A DNA stretch of 64,000 nucleotides from Ophiobolus disseminans. Its lineage: Eukaryota; Ascomycota; Dothideomycetes; Pleosporales; Phaeosphaeriaceae. Positions 33,463 through 44,700 of this stretch are shown here, one piece after another (position 1 is the first letter of the stretch; every line of letters begins with the position of its first letter). Location of the stretch: assembly GCA_010093685.1 (NCBI GenBank), contig MU006235.1, positions 759,780-823,779 on the forward strand. Direction: 5' to 3'. A program made the position numbers and the translations under genes. The notes beneath the pieces are model-generated. The model searched no databases. It was not told the origin of the DNA and saw only the letters and a list, made by a program, of their open reading frames with translations.

Positions 33463-33472
33463 GTCACGCCAT
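33463..33472 (+). promoter_or_regulatory. SRE-like site upstream of the SREBP gene
   Basis: GTCACGCCAT fits the SrbA binding consensus as I recall it (R-TCA-B-S-CC-A-Y). It lies about 120 bp upstream of the chosen SREBP start codon. SREBP genes in other fungi regulate themselves, so positive feedback is a reasonable inference. Confidence 0.4.
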
Positions 33473-34975
33473 TCACCCTCCTCCACGGGCTCAGACAGAA
33501 ACGCGAGCCCCAGGATGCGCGCGGAAGGCGGAAGGATACCTCAGTAGGGCCGACCGCAAAGTTCGAGTGCGCTGCACGCGTGCAGGGTTGGTGAGTAGAT
33601 GCGAGCGTATCGAGGAAGTGGATGGCGGGGAGAGGGAGGAATGGCCTGATTTCTGGCGGATTGTGGTGTGATCTTGAGAGTCGAGGCCAAGCAGGGGTTT
33701 GCCGGGCGTGTTCTGGCCGTGGTTGGTACGCGGCGTCGCACCGGATGCAGCCGAGGCGCGTTGCACAATTCCCAGCTGTGGGGGATCGAGATGTACGGCG
33801 GGCGTGCGGTCTTGGGCTGAGGTTGGTGTGAGGAGTGGTTGTGAGAAGTGGTTGTGAGGAGGAGTGATGAGACAGTCGGCGTCCAGAAGTTAGAACCCTG
33901 GTCGGACATCCGCCGGGGCAGGCGCGATCGTCGGTGCGTGCACGTGGCTGGCAGCTCCGTCTGCTCCTGGAGTTCGGTTATCGATCTCACTTGGGCGATC
34001 GAGGCCTGTCAGATCCAACTTCAACCACGGAACAGCATCTTTCGCATCATCCTGTGTTCGACGATCTCCCGGCGGCTCCGTGCCTGACGTCTGTGGTGAC
34101 GGGAACGCTACTGACAAAGGTGCCGCCGCGCGGGCAGCGACATCCCAAGTCCGGAGCGATCGCCAACCACAGACTTCGCCTTCCTGTATGAGGGATCGCT
34201 GAGTGGCCGGTGTGAACGAAATTGCTTGTTTAGGGTACCGACGCAAAAGTAAGCTTGTGCTGCGTCCTGACGCAAGCTGGCGTTTAGTACCGTGTCGTTC
34301 CATATCCGTGGGAACAGCTTCGTATCAGCATGTCCCGAAGGAGCTCGCGTTACGATCAGTATTTGTTTTGCCGATGTAGATCCTCTGAGGATATACGAGC
34401 TTTGCTGTAGTCTGTGAACGGTGAGCGTATGCTTCGGATATGTCAAAACACCCTTGCGATAAAGAAGATTAGCTGCTGTGTAAGTATGCAGCTGATACAC
34501 GATCTGTATGGAAACCTCAGTTGTCGAAGTGAGGCATTCTGATATCCGGGTGGGTCGTGCGTGCCTCCCCTTCTACATGCAAGACGTACGGGTGCTACGG
34601 CAGTCGGAGCGTCCCGTAACCTGGTGTCGATTAATTGATGTCATCATTACCTTATTTCTACGGCCTCTCAATGGCCATACTCTTTTTCCTCTTCATCGTT
34701 ACCCTTGTATACGTCTCCAGGCAAGGCAGGAAGATCTACCAAGTAGTCTATCCCATCCTCGGGAAGATACTATCGTGGACTGCCGATAAGCTTCGTAGTC
34801 GAATGATATATGATAACCACACAACCTGTTGTTTAGATACCCTGCACATGAGGAGCACCGTCAGCCTGAGTGTCAGACATAATATTAGGCTTACCAGTTT
34901 GATCATTTGAACGAGGAGAAGCAATATCCCACGCATCCCCCGTGGCTGCATCTAATCACGCATGTGCAGCAGCTT

Positions 34976-35024
34976 GAACTGAACTGAACTGAATTGAACT
35001 GAACTGAACCGAACTGAACTGAAC
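34976..35024. repeat. imperfect (GAACT)n microsatellite
   Basis: About ten units of gaact with two single-base variants (gaatt, gaacc). No coding role is seen. Confidence 0.9.
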
Positions 35025-35812
35025 GTCCAACGGCCCCACCAGCGGTCGTTCTGCAATCTCCAGTTCCGGCAGAGACATTCCGATCATATGACACGTCTTT
35101 GATATGCACGTTGATCGTCTTGACATCTAGATTCATCGTGAGACATACCGCAAGGGCAACTGAATGAGGACGAGGTACCTAAGTGGAATGACAACATAAT
35201 AGCTCTCGGCGCCTACACTCCGTCAATTTGTTGTCCACATACCAATAGAAATGGGCGTAGTCATAGTTGCTTTGAGATGAGATGACGAAGTCGAATGGCA
35301 GCGCGAAAACGGAAGGTAGAAGAGCGTATGTAGTGTCAGAGTCGACACAGCGCAATACCGCGTTTAAGCGGCTGCGTAGATGGGTCGAGTGAAGGAGCTG
35401 ACATGATTAGCGCGTTTTTAATCACCCGTTAGATGAAGGGTAATGACGACGGGATTGACTTCGCAGTCTGGCGGTGGACGTATACTTTAGCTAGGGTGCG
35501 GATCTTGAAAGGGAAAACAAAAGAACTCCATCACTAGAGTGACGGACACGATGCATGAACGTGACGTGCCTGCCTCTCTTGGGTGGTATAGGCAGGCGCA
35601 CGTGGCACGCTACTACACTCCTGACCCGCTTTTTACTCGTTGAGTTGTCACATCTGAGGGGAGTTTCTCCTCAAGCACTTTTTACAAATGCTAGCCCAAA
35701 CTGATCAGTATCATCGTACAACCGTCTTCCCAGCGAATAAGTAATATGCATAAGTAATCTATCTACCCCAAGTCTTGAACGGTGGATTCCGTTCCAACAG
35801 TTGACCCCTATT

Positions 35813-38098
35813 CTACCTCCTACGTCCCAGCATCTCCTTCCCCAAACCATCCCGCCCCTCCTCCTTCGTAATCTGCTCCGCGGCTTTGACAAGATCATAC
35901 GTAATGTCATCGCCCACCACACTATCCTTTTTATACTCTGAATGAGTGGCAACGAAATGCCTGATCCACTTGGCCGCCGTCCAGTACGTGCCATTCGCCC
36001 TCTTCCTGATAAGGTCGAGGTACGTAGCGACATCACAGCGTGTCTCGACATCTACGTTCATGCTGTTGAGATACGACTCGACGAGCGGTATGAGGCCCGG
36101 AAAGCCACCATCAGTGGCCTGTTGGCCGTTGATGACCTCATTGATGCTCATCTGCTCGTACTCGTCTTTCACAGGGCCATTGGGCGTCGGCGGCCTGCTG
36201 TGCGTTTCCGCAGGAGTCGACGTACCGGTCCCAGAGCTGGACTTGTGCGATGAGAATGGGTTCTTGCGGAACCAGAATTTCTGAGTCGATACGGCGTCGC
36301 GGATATGTGCCGTCTCCATGTTCTCCGACACGCGCGTGATAGGCATGTAGAAGTTGAGGTTGAACGACAGGATGGCGCGCGTGATGAGCACGATGAATAT
36401 ACTAAAGGCTGCGTTTTCGAAGTCGGTAATTTGGATCTCCATGGGGCGAAACTCGACGCGCCAGCCAATGTCAGAGCCGGGTGGAGGAGGCTTGAAGCGC
36501 ATATGCTGCCAATTTGTTGATTGCAGGTTTTCAAAGTGGTCGGCTTTGGTGAGGTCGAGGTCTTTGAGATCTTCGTTGAAGACGACGATGGGGTCGCGGA
36601 TGAAGAGATGGGCAAAGTGGGTGGCGAGGAGGTCGTCCATGCCACCTTCAACGAGACGCTTCTTGAGATCCTCGTCAACAATGAGATCCGGGTCGAGATA
36701 CTCTGGCCGTAGGCGTGAATCTTGAGATATGTATGTAGAGTTCGATGCATAGCGAGATTTTGGAAGTCGCCATCGGTCTTTTTTGAGTGGCTGGTAAGGT
36801 TAGCGACGCGACTTGGTTTTATTAGGTGTACATACCTTCTCGCCAAGCTCCTCTGGGGTGCGGTCATCTACAGCTCTGCTTATCTGGTTCCAGCGCACAT
36901 CGGTGTCAGCGAGGAATCCTTTGTAGATTGGTGTTGCTGCTGTCAAGGCTAAAAGTATCGGTCCCAGCGGCGTCAGCTGATCATACATTTTCCTTCCTTC
37001 CTCGATATTCTTTGCTTGGAAAGTGATTTGCAAGCAACAACTTCCCATGCCAAACGCCATCGCGTCCATATGGATGAAGTTGTCCTTCGCAGCACCATTG
37101 CGTACATCATCATCCTCCGGCCAGTTGTGCAGGTCATAGTTGACGGTGGGGTCTTTCCAAGGCCATGGAGTGTTCTCATCCTTGAAGACGGGAACATTTA
37201 CTTCGACCTTCCTCCCTCTTCGCGAGCGAATGTTAGCTGCTAGAGTCGGAAAGCGAATGTGCGGGTTTGCAATCTCGTCCGGTACGTATTGTGAACGTAA
37301 CTTCGGCCCAGACACTGGAAATGACGGAACAATGCAATCAGGTGATCCGAGTCGAGGGAAAGTCGTCAAAGTGATTGGAAACTCTGTGCTAGCCATGTGC
37401 TCCTTGGCAATCTTCCGTCTATCGAATGTGTGAGTTCATAGTCGGAGGCACTGCACAAGGGCGGACTTACCTCCACTTCATGTTTGGCTCCACATCGAGA
37501 AGATCCTTGAACCCAATTCCCCATGGTTTTCCAGGCGTTGCTTCAAGCATGAACCTACCAAACTCCGGATGGAACACTGGCGCCGGGTTGTCGTGGCTCC
37601 TACTGGCGTCAGCATCGGTCGATTCGGAATGTGTTCGTCAGCCCTTACTGAGCATCTCCAGTCTGTACGTCGGGCACCCCTCCACCCTGCTGCAAAAGTT
37701 TGTCGTCGGAGGCTAGTGCTGCTAGGATGTCTGCCTGGCGAAGGGACAGCCGGACCTTGTGGTTATCTTGGTCGTAGCATACAACCAGATATTCGACCTG
37801 ATAGTCGATTAGTTCTTGTCTGCCGGACTTCTCAAATGCAATTCTACCTCGTCTCCCCACAGCAGTGCGTCCCTCTCCTTGCCCTTGGCGTTCCGCCAGA
37901 TGGCGAGAAGTTGCTGCCCACACCATTACTATTACTCTTCTCCTTCTGGTTGGAGATCATACTTCAATGCCCCATGATCTAACATGACTGGCAACTTTCT
38001 TGGCCTCAGGCCACTCCAGCGGCGTTCCAATAGCGCTTGATGTGCAATTAGCGATGCCGGGACAATGGACAATGATGTATGTCTCACAGCAAACCCAT
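35813..38098 (-). CDS. GSH1: glutamate-cysteine ligase catalytic subunit (gamma-glutamylcysteine synthetase)
   Basis: First, rate-limiting step of glutathione synthesis: ATP-dependent ligation of glutamate and cysteine in the cytosol. Seven exons give 662 aa: 38098-38088, 38035-37963, 37913-37848, 37797-37649, 37599-37471, 37418-36836 and 36790-35813. The first exon is only 11 nt (MGLL..., codon 4 split). All joins keep phase and restore family sequence, e.g. MGLLAIGTPLEWPEAKKV, LLWGDEVEYLVVCYDQDNHK, NPAPVFHPEFGRFMLEATPG and PLKKDRWRLPKSRYASNSTY. Other marks are HMDAMAFGMGSCCLQITFQA, GWRVEFRPMEIQITDFENAA and the end LGKEMLGRRR. Length and order match eukaryotic GCL (GCS family 3). Splicing of the tiny first exon may be a point of control, but this is inference. 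Confidence 0.96.
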
Positions 38099-39985
38099 CT
38101 CCAATCACGCACAAGATTCGACGCAAGCCGAACAGGAAGCACGGGCGGCTCGGGAAGTTTTGTGAATGGGTGGTTTCTGCACGAACGGCGATAGCGGGGA
38201 AGTCCTCGGGGAGCACTGCAGCAAAATATCAACCTTAGCGGGACGTCGCGAAACGCAGGGCGGCTGCAGGATCGATTCTTTTTGCTGCACAATGCAGACA
38301 AAGATCGCCGCGAATATTGAGTTGAGCAATTCCAGCACTCACGAGTGTATGGATTTTCACGACGCCGATGTAGGGCAGAGCTAGATGTGGTAGGGCAAGG
38401 TATGGATTATTAATGATGTGTATCACACTTTTCCGTTCCGGGGAAAGAGCGATCCTGCCACTCCCGATGACGCTTTCCATATCCAATCAATCACAACCTC
38501 AACCTCACTCTTGTGCGTCTTTACACACATCGATCACCTTCTGCGCAACAGTCCGACAAGAGAATGACAGCGCGCCACAAGGCACATGCTCATGTAGCTC
38601 GCCTATGCGACGGGTGCCCACGTGCAGCCGCGTCAAATGCCAGTGCGTCACGGCATTTGACTGGTGCAACACATTCTCCGCATGTTCACGACACATTATT
38701 AGAGTAGATCCGGAGATGAGCATGCCCACATTGTGGTCGCCGAAGCGGTCTTCTGGCACCTCGCCGTTTAGCCTGCGGCCCGCAGTGGCATGACATGTGC
38801 ATGGCCTGCACGGTCTGGCAAAAGCAAAGTTTCGACAAAATGACATGTAGCCTCGTCAAGCCCTCCCTCGACCTCAGGGTGATGTGCTGGCATGCACGCT
38901 CGTCTCAAATTTCCAACCTGAGGTGCTTGCAGCACCCGCCACAATGGTTCCCCGTGTCGCGATTACCAGCGTCGGCTGCTGGTACGCGTGCTGTGTCCAC
39001 TTGATCGTCACCTCTGTGCTTCGTTTTGCATGCAGGCCTGGGTCTCTTGTGTTATCGGAGTATATCGAATGGCAAGGTTATCGTGGCTGATGGCTATTCT
39101 GAGCGTGATGCAGATACTGGGGTTGGACAAGTGGGTTTAGTCTTTGTGATCGGGCTTCGACGTGCGACCCTACTTTGACAGCATGCAAGCTGCCTTATTT
39201 GTGGGACTGTGGTTATACCCAGCGGTGGGTTTCTGAAAGAAGAGAAACCTGCAGTAAGCCTTTGGATGTACGTGTGTTGTTCTTTGGTTACTGGAAATTG
39301 CGCAAAAGTGTGAAAAAATCGACGTGAAAGTTGATGTGTATAGTATTGTAAAAATGGAAAGCTTTTTACATTGCCGACCTGAAAGCCGTGGTATCTTTGC
39401 AAACGCCTGCCAATGTGCCCAAAGGCTTTGTACACTTCTGATAAAGTGGAAATTCGTGCGATGGAGGCCTAAAAACCCAGCCTATGGTCCAATGGTAAGC
39501 GCTAAACCAAACTCCGGCTTGATGATTGCGTCACCCTGAAAGGTGATGTGTAAGAACGCCAATAGCAAGATCTACGGGCCTGATAGCCCCGTGTGCATGC
39601 CAAAATGCAATTGTTGCTTATGTAAAACAACCAAGAAGTGAACTCTAAAGTCGCCCATAATGATAGGTAGGAATATTTAGATTGACGTCGGACGTGTGCT
39701 TCTCGTGGCTGATGCTCTCGTAATGGCGATGACATCTACCGATTGGTAGCTATCTCCTATGGGTGAAGGTTATGAGGTAAAGACCACATGTGTATGTACG
39801 GTCGGGTGCCGTAATAAGCCGCCTTGATCAAAGTCGAGGCATCGTAAATATACAAACACAATACTGTGTCGCTTGGGAGCTGTGGCACTCAATGAAGAAC
39901 GCGGCGCTTAAAGCGTGCTGTGTGAATGCAAGGAATGTGTCCATGTGGCAGGCATGTGAAAGTCCAATCTGAACATGGATCGTTA
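38099..39985. other. GSH1 promoter and NsdD 3' flank; no gene supported
   Basis: Short frames on both strands overlap and have no motif. A D-arm-like phrase near 39486 lacks the rest of a tRNA. I see no further feature I can defend. Confidence 0.5.
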
Positions 39986-41755
39986 TCACGCTGTGGGGGA
40001 GCCATGGTCGATAGATTTTGGGCGCAAATTCGAGCTGGCCATTGCTTTGCCACCCATCTTACGGGTCAGCTTAGCGTAATCTAGATAAACGTTAGCAATT
40101 GGAAATGATTGAGAATGGCGAAAACATACGGAGACCGCAAGCGTTGCACAATGTTCTCGCACCGTCCGGTCCTCTTCGCCACTCAGGTGTTTCGGCTCTA
40201 TTGCAGCTGTGGCATCGGCCTGGTGGGGCAGCACGCTGTCAAAATCATCAATATTGTGCCTGAGGAGGGGGTTTCCGAAAAAATGCTTACACCACGCTTT
40301 CTGGTCTTACTGTCGCCTCCAGCAAAACCTCCACCTTTGGCATCGTCGCCATAGTTGCTTGAACTATCGTGGTCGTAGCCGTTCATTTGCCTATAACGAG
40401 GATCTTGCGGGGGCTCCACGATACTAGCTTGATGATGACTGAAGACAACATCCCGCATGCGTTGAAGGGACATGTTAATCCTTTCGCTTTGCTTGAGCAT
40501 ATCATCCACCTCCTCGAGTCTAGGCATCGATTGTGGTGTCATGCCAATACGCTGGTTTTCATGTGCTCGTTGCCGGTAGATTTTGGAGAACTCGGATATG
40601 CGGCCAGATCCATCGGCCATCTGCTAATGTTAGCGTCGCGTGGACAAGATTCCGGGCAAACACACCTCGTTGAGCGAAGCCTCAAGATCGAAGCTTTCAA
40701 GGTGACGCTTCACTGACTCGCCATAAGGCGCCAGGCTGGAACGGTTGATTTTCTTCTCTTCCATGCGGGCCATCTCTGAGCCATCTCGCCATGACGATGG
40801 AGGGGGATACCGTGGAGGTGCGGAATATGTTGTTGCGGCAGAGGGATATGCAGAGTTTGGTGCACTCTGCGGTGGCGCTGACAAAGGATAGTTTGAAGGA
40901 TACTGTGGGTAAGAATAATGACTCATGGATGCTACTGGGGGAGGAGCAGAAGCCTCAAAATTTGTCGAAGGTGGAGGGTATGAGTAAGGTGCGTTTGGCC
41001 GAGCAGCGCTAGTTGGTGGCGATTGCGTGGTTTTCAGAGGATGTAGTGTCGGCAGTTTTGGGTTGTGATGGGGAGTAGAGTAGGGAGGCCGTGGTGATTG
41101 AAAGGAAGGCCGTGGTAGTGAGTCACTGTGCGATTGTGGAGGCGGCGGGGGGGGCACGTTGGTAGCCGATGTTCCCATAAAAGGACTCCGAGGATGCGAG
41201 AAGGGGTTCGTGGGCCCTTGACTGCCATGCACATCAGGCGGAAATGGCCGGTGTCGTTGGTCGGAAGGCGAAGTGACGGCAGACGACGGATGATAATGCT
41301 GAGGAGCGGAGGTCAGGGCAGAGGGCGGTTGCACAGGCGGAGGATACGACAGCGGCTGCTCAGATCCCAGAGCCTCATGTATTGACGGCAATGACTGACG
41401 GGCCGTCGGCCTTTGCGATTCCTTCTCATCACCAGAGGTCCGCCGCGACTCGGGCGGCGACAGTAGGCCTCCAAGCGAGGCGGGTACTGCGCTGGCGGGC
41501 GACGATTGGTGATTGCTGTGGTAATGCGACGGTCCTGCCATAGGGTGCAACGAAGTGGCCATGGCGGGAGCTGGATGTTTCCTGTGGTAGTCGGCCTCTT
41601 CTCGCTTGACTCTGTCGGGATCTAGGTGGTTTATTGATGGCAGACCAACGCTACAGCGGCACGGTTAGCAGATGCCCTCTGGCATGAGATGGGATGGACG
41701 CAGCGGGAGCGCAAACAACGGACCTTTGCCTGTTAATGGCGTCCAGTGCCTCCAT
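39986..41755 (-). CDS. nsdD: GATA-type zinc-finger factor, NsdD/SUB-1 family
   Basis: Nuclear regulator needed for sexual development and acting as a brake on asexual sporulation in related fungi. Exons 41755-41724, 41650-40666, 40620-40291, 40235-40130 and 40080-39986 give about 515 aa. The first two exons join as MEALDAINRQ|SVGLPSINHL; an in-frame internal ATG at 41562 would give a shorter form. The long N-terminal half is Pro/Ser/Tyr-rich. A conserved helical segment, EMARMEEKKINRSSLAPYGE, precedes SESISLE-like KRHLESFDLEASLNE and RISEFSKIYRQRAHENQRIG. The GATA finger is CHSCNRAETPEWRRG...LCNACG, C-X2-C-X18-C-X2-C, split by an intron just after its last cysteine. It is followed by HYAKLTRKMGGKA and SNLRPKSIDH. 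This arrangement is diagnostic for NsdD. Confidence 0.94.
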
Positions 41756-44700
41756 CACAATGCGAACTGCGCACGGCTGCTCACAGCGCTGTTGAGGCGA
41801 ACCGCTGCGGCGAGGCGACGATGGCGGGGAGCGTGGGTCCGCGTCTTATGTGCCTTCCCGCAAAACAACAACCAGCGCTGGGTCGTTCCTTCCTCAATGG
41901 TTGCAGCCAAGCAATCCGTGGTAATCACCTCGCTTGTGGTCGTAGTCTTGCAATATCCACTCACGTCCGGCGGCACACTCTGGATTTTCGTCCGCACCCT
42001 CGATGCTGCAACTCTTCTCGCAATTCCTCACGCAAACAGTCGGCGTCGCTGGATATGGCCGGCGCCGGTACCTGGTTGTTGCTGCTCCTTCCAATCTCGA
42101 TGCTGTGGCTGACGTGGTGTCGCAGGCACAACGGCCGTGGAGGGGTCCCTCGATCGAGACAGCTCAGTAACCACCACTTTGGATTTCCCGGCAGGACTCG
42201 CTAAATGGCCGTGTTCAAAGGCGTCGTTGGTGTGCAAGAGGGTGTGTAGGAGTGGTGGCAGTGCGACATGGGCAAAGAGTCGGCGACAGCAGCCGGTCCC
42301 GTGATCTGACAGCACCGATGGCAGGCTATGCGGATTTCAGCGCCTCTCCATGCCTGCAAGCATGGTGTGAGGGAACGAGTGCTAGGCCCAGCAGCGACGG
42401 GCCAAAGCAGATGCGATCGGAGATGAACCGCCCCGGCAGCGAGTAGTCGCTCGGTGTGACGAGCTTGTGCAGATGGATGGCAAGGATTAGCAGGATACGG
42501 CACGTCTGTTTGCCCCAGCAGGGGTCTGGGAGGGTTGACTTGGGTGTTCAAGATGCAGCTCACCAGGGCTCAAGCAGCCTCCCCAAAGCGTCGACTCAGC
42601 GGGCAAGGATGTGCAGCACGCGAATCTGCCCTTGCAACGCCTAGCTTGATCAGATCGCTCCACCCCCTTAAAGCAGCAGACGATGGCAAGAGGCGCAGGA
42701 TCAGCGCCGTCGAGGCCTCGTGTGCTGAAGCCCACCGCGCACCGTCACCGCTTTCGATGACGGCCACGCCTCCGGCGGCCAGCGTAGGCTTGCGGCGTGC
42801 GGCCGCTCACACTTCTCTTCTGCGATCGGCAGCCGTTAAGACAGGGGACACGCATCGCGGTCTTAGTCCGCGCGAATGGGCGCCCCGCGGACACACGAGA
42901 CGAGATGCGCCCAAACTGTAACGGGAGCAGCCCGGCGGTTTGGGACGAATTATCTCTGTGGCATGCGATCGAGATGCTACCGAGCGCCCTCCATGCGTCC
43001 ACCCCGGCCTGCACCCACGCCCGTCTGCCACCCAGTCGCTTGGCAGAAACAGCCGTGGATGGCCACCAGAAGGTCCCGCGAGCGCCACATCGGGAGCCGT
43101 TGCCCATGTCTTTCATGCGACATGCTAAACGGCCATGCCACCATTCTTCGCCGCGCCGCTCGCCGCGGTTGGGCATCAACGCTGTCAAAGCTGTCAATAA
43201 TGTACAACCTCGCCCGCCAACGCTATCGGAAATCTCCATGCGCACAGGGGGGTGCATTCATCTGAATCGACGCCAACAAGATCAGGATTTGCACTCAGCG
43301 GGGGGCCACCATCAAGGTCCGGGCACACATGCCGGAGAACATTCTCGAGGTCTCTTCGGCCCGTGCTGAGAGACTTTCTGAATCGTGGACATCGTCAGCA
43401 ACCCGTCACAACTCGCGTGCACGTCACATACCAACATGTCAGGCCACACTGGACCGTGGGTGAGCATTTGCTACTGGCACTGGCACAAAGGTTGGTGGGA
43501 CGGGTTCGGTTACGTCAGATGTAAGCCCCTCAATCACATCTGCCTGATCTCGCTCTCCACACGTGTCTTGGTGCGACCTTTGGACCTCTGACTGCAGAAT
43601 GGCTTGATTGCGATCCAGATATTTCCATTATCGCTTACCGACAGGCTTCCTTTACGATTCCAGTCGCATCGCATGGCGTCCCTCAATACCGAACTCGTGA
43701 TACGATACCCTGCAAATCGGCGACCTGACTATCCGCACTGCGTTACAGCATCAAGCTTGAGGCGAATTGTCATCGCCCAGGTGGTTTCCAATTCGCCGTG
43801 TGGGACGCATGATAATGGCAGATCGGATCTCATGCATACACGGTACCTAGTCAAGGTCTCCACTCAGGGTGGCTTGCAGTTCGCTAAGTCATCCGCTAGT
43901 TATCTGCCAAAACAGCATCGGAACAATACTTCCGGCCTGTCAGAGTGCGGGTAACAGATCTCTAAACGCGCTGCGCCCTTGCCATTGGCAATTCGGGGTG
44001 ACACGAGTCTCCGATAAACCGCGACAGGCATTAACCATGGTTGTCACATGTCTAGTGGATCTCAGTTTGGCTTCCGAGCACTCTATCGTGTAGTACGAAT
44101 TCAGATCACTGGCAGACAAAATGCACAGAGCGTGAGCGCACGCTTCAGTGGCTTACAACCGTCAACGTCGAAGCAGCACATAATTTTCGCTTACGCTCTA
44201 CGCATCGTTCGAGTCGTCGCCAAATTGCAAATCACAGCATCATCAAGCAATCGCGTCTGGCATGTTCTCTTGCATATACTTGCCACGATTGTCCACTCAG
44301 CACTGTCAGTGCGGACCGAGTCGCGTAGCAACACTTCTGTTTACGGCAGTGTCGGTACCAAGCATGCGACCAAGGGCGCTGAGTACAAGAGCAAGTCAAG
44401 ATCCATGGTCTTCAGTAGTTGTGATATTCGGGCATGTGGTATGATCCTCTCAACTGGGCCATTGTTTCTGAGAACAATGTGTTCACGTCAACGCACATCC
44501 TATTTACTTCCTAATCCAACTAAGGTATGGCACCGAGCAATGTCGTTGAGGACAGACTCATCAGGCGTCGGCTAGAAGATATGTCGATCCAGATTTCCAC
44601 GACTCATTAGCCAGTACTTGTCAACATTCTCCCTCACCAGCACAACGACGGAGACGTGGCTATCAACTTTCAAGGGCCAGCATCCTGGCACATCGTGCCT

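Larger units (their letters stand above)
33341..35812. other. long upstream region of SREBP; no gene supported
   Basis: About 2.5 kb between the SREBP start and the GSH1 stop. Overlapping frames up to 149 codons lack motifs. It contains an SRE-like site near 33463 and a GAACT microsatellite near 34976. Long leaders and promoters are usual for fungal SREBP genes. Confidence 0.5.

Noticed and set aside
39484..39540. tRNA-like D-arm text (ggtccaatggtaagcgc)
   Set aside because: No matching anticodon stem, T arm (TTCGA) or acceptor pairing follows.
42797..43369. 190-codon plus-strand frame in the gene-poor region
   Set aside because: Arg/Pro-rich shadow composition with competing frames on both strands and no motif or splice partners.
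44048..44575. 175-codon plus-strand frame upstream of nsdD
   Set aside because: Ser/Arg-rich without any recognisable domain; length is compatible with chance.
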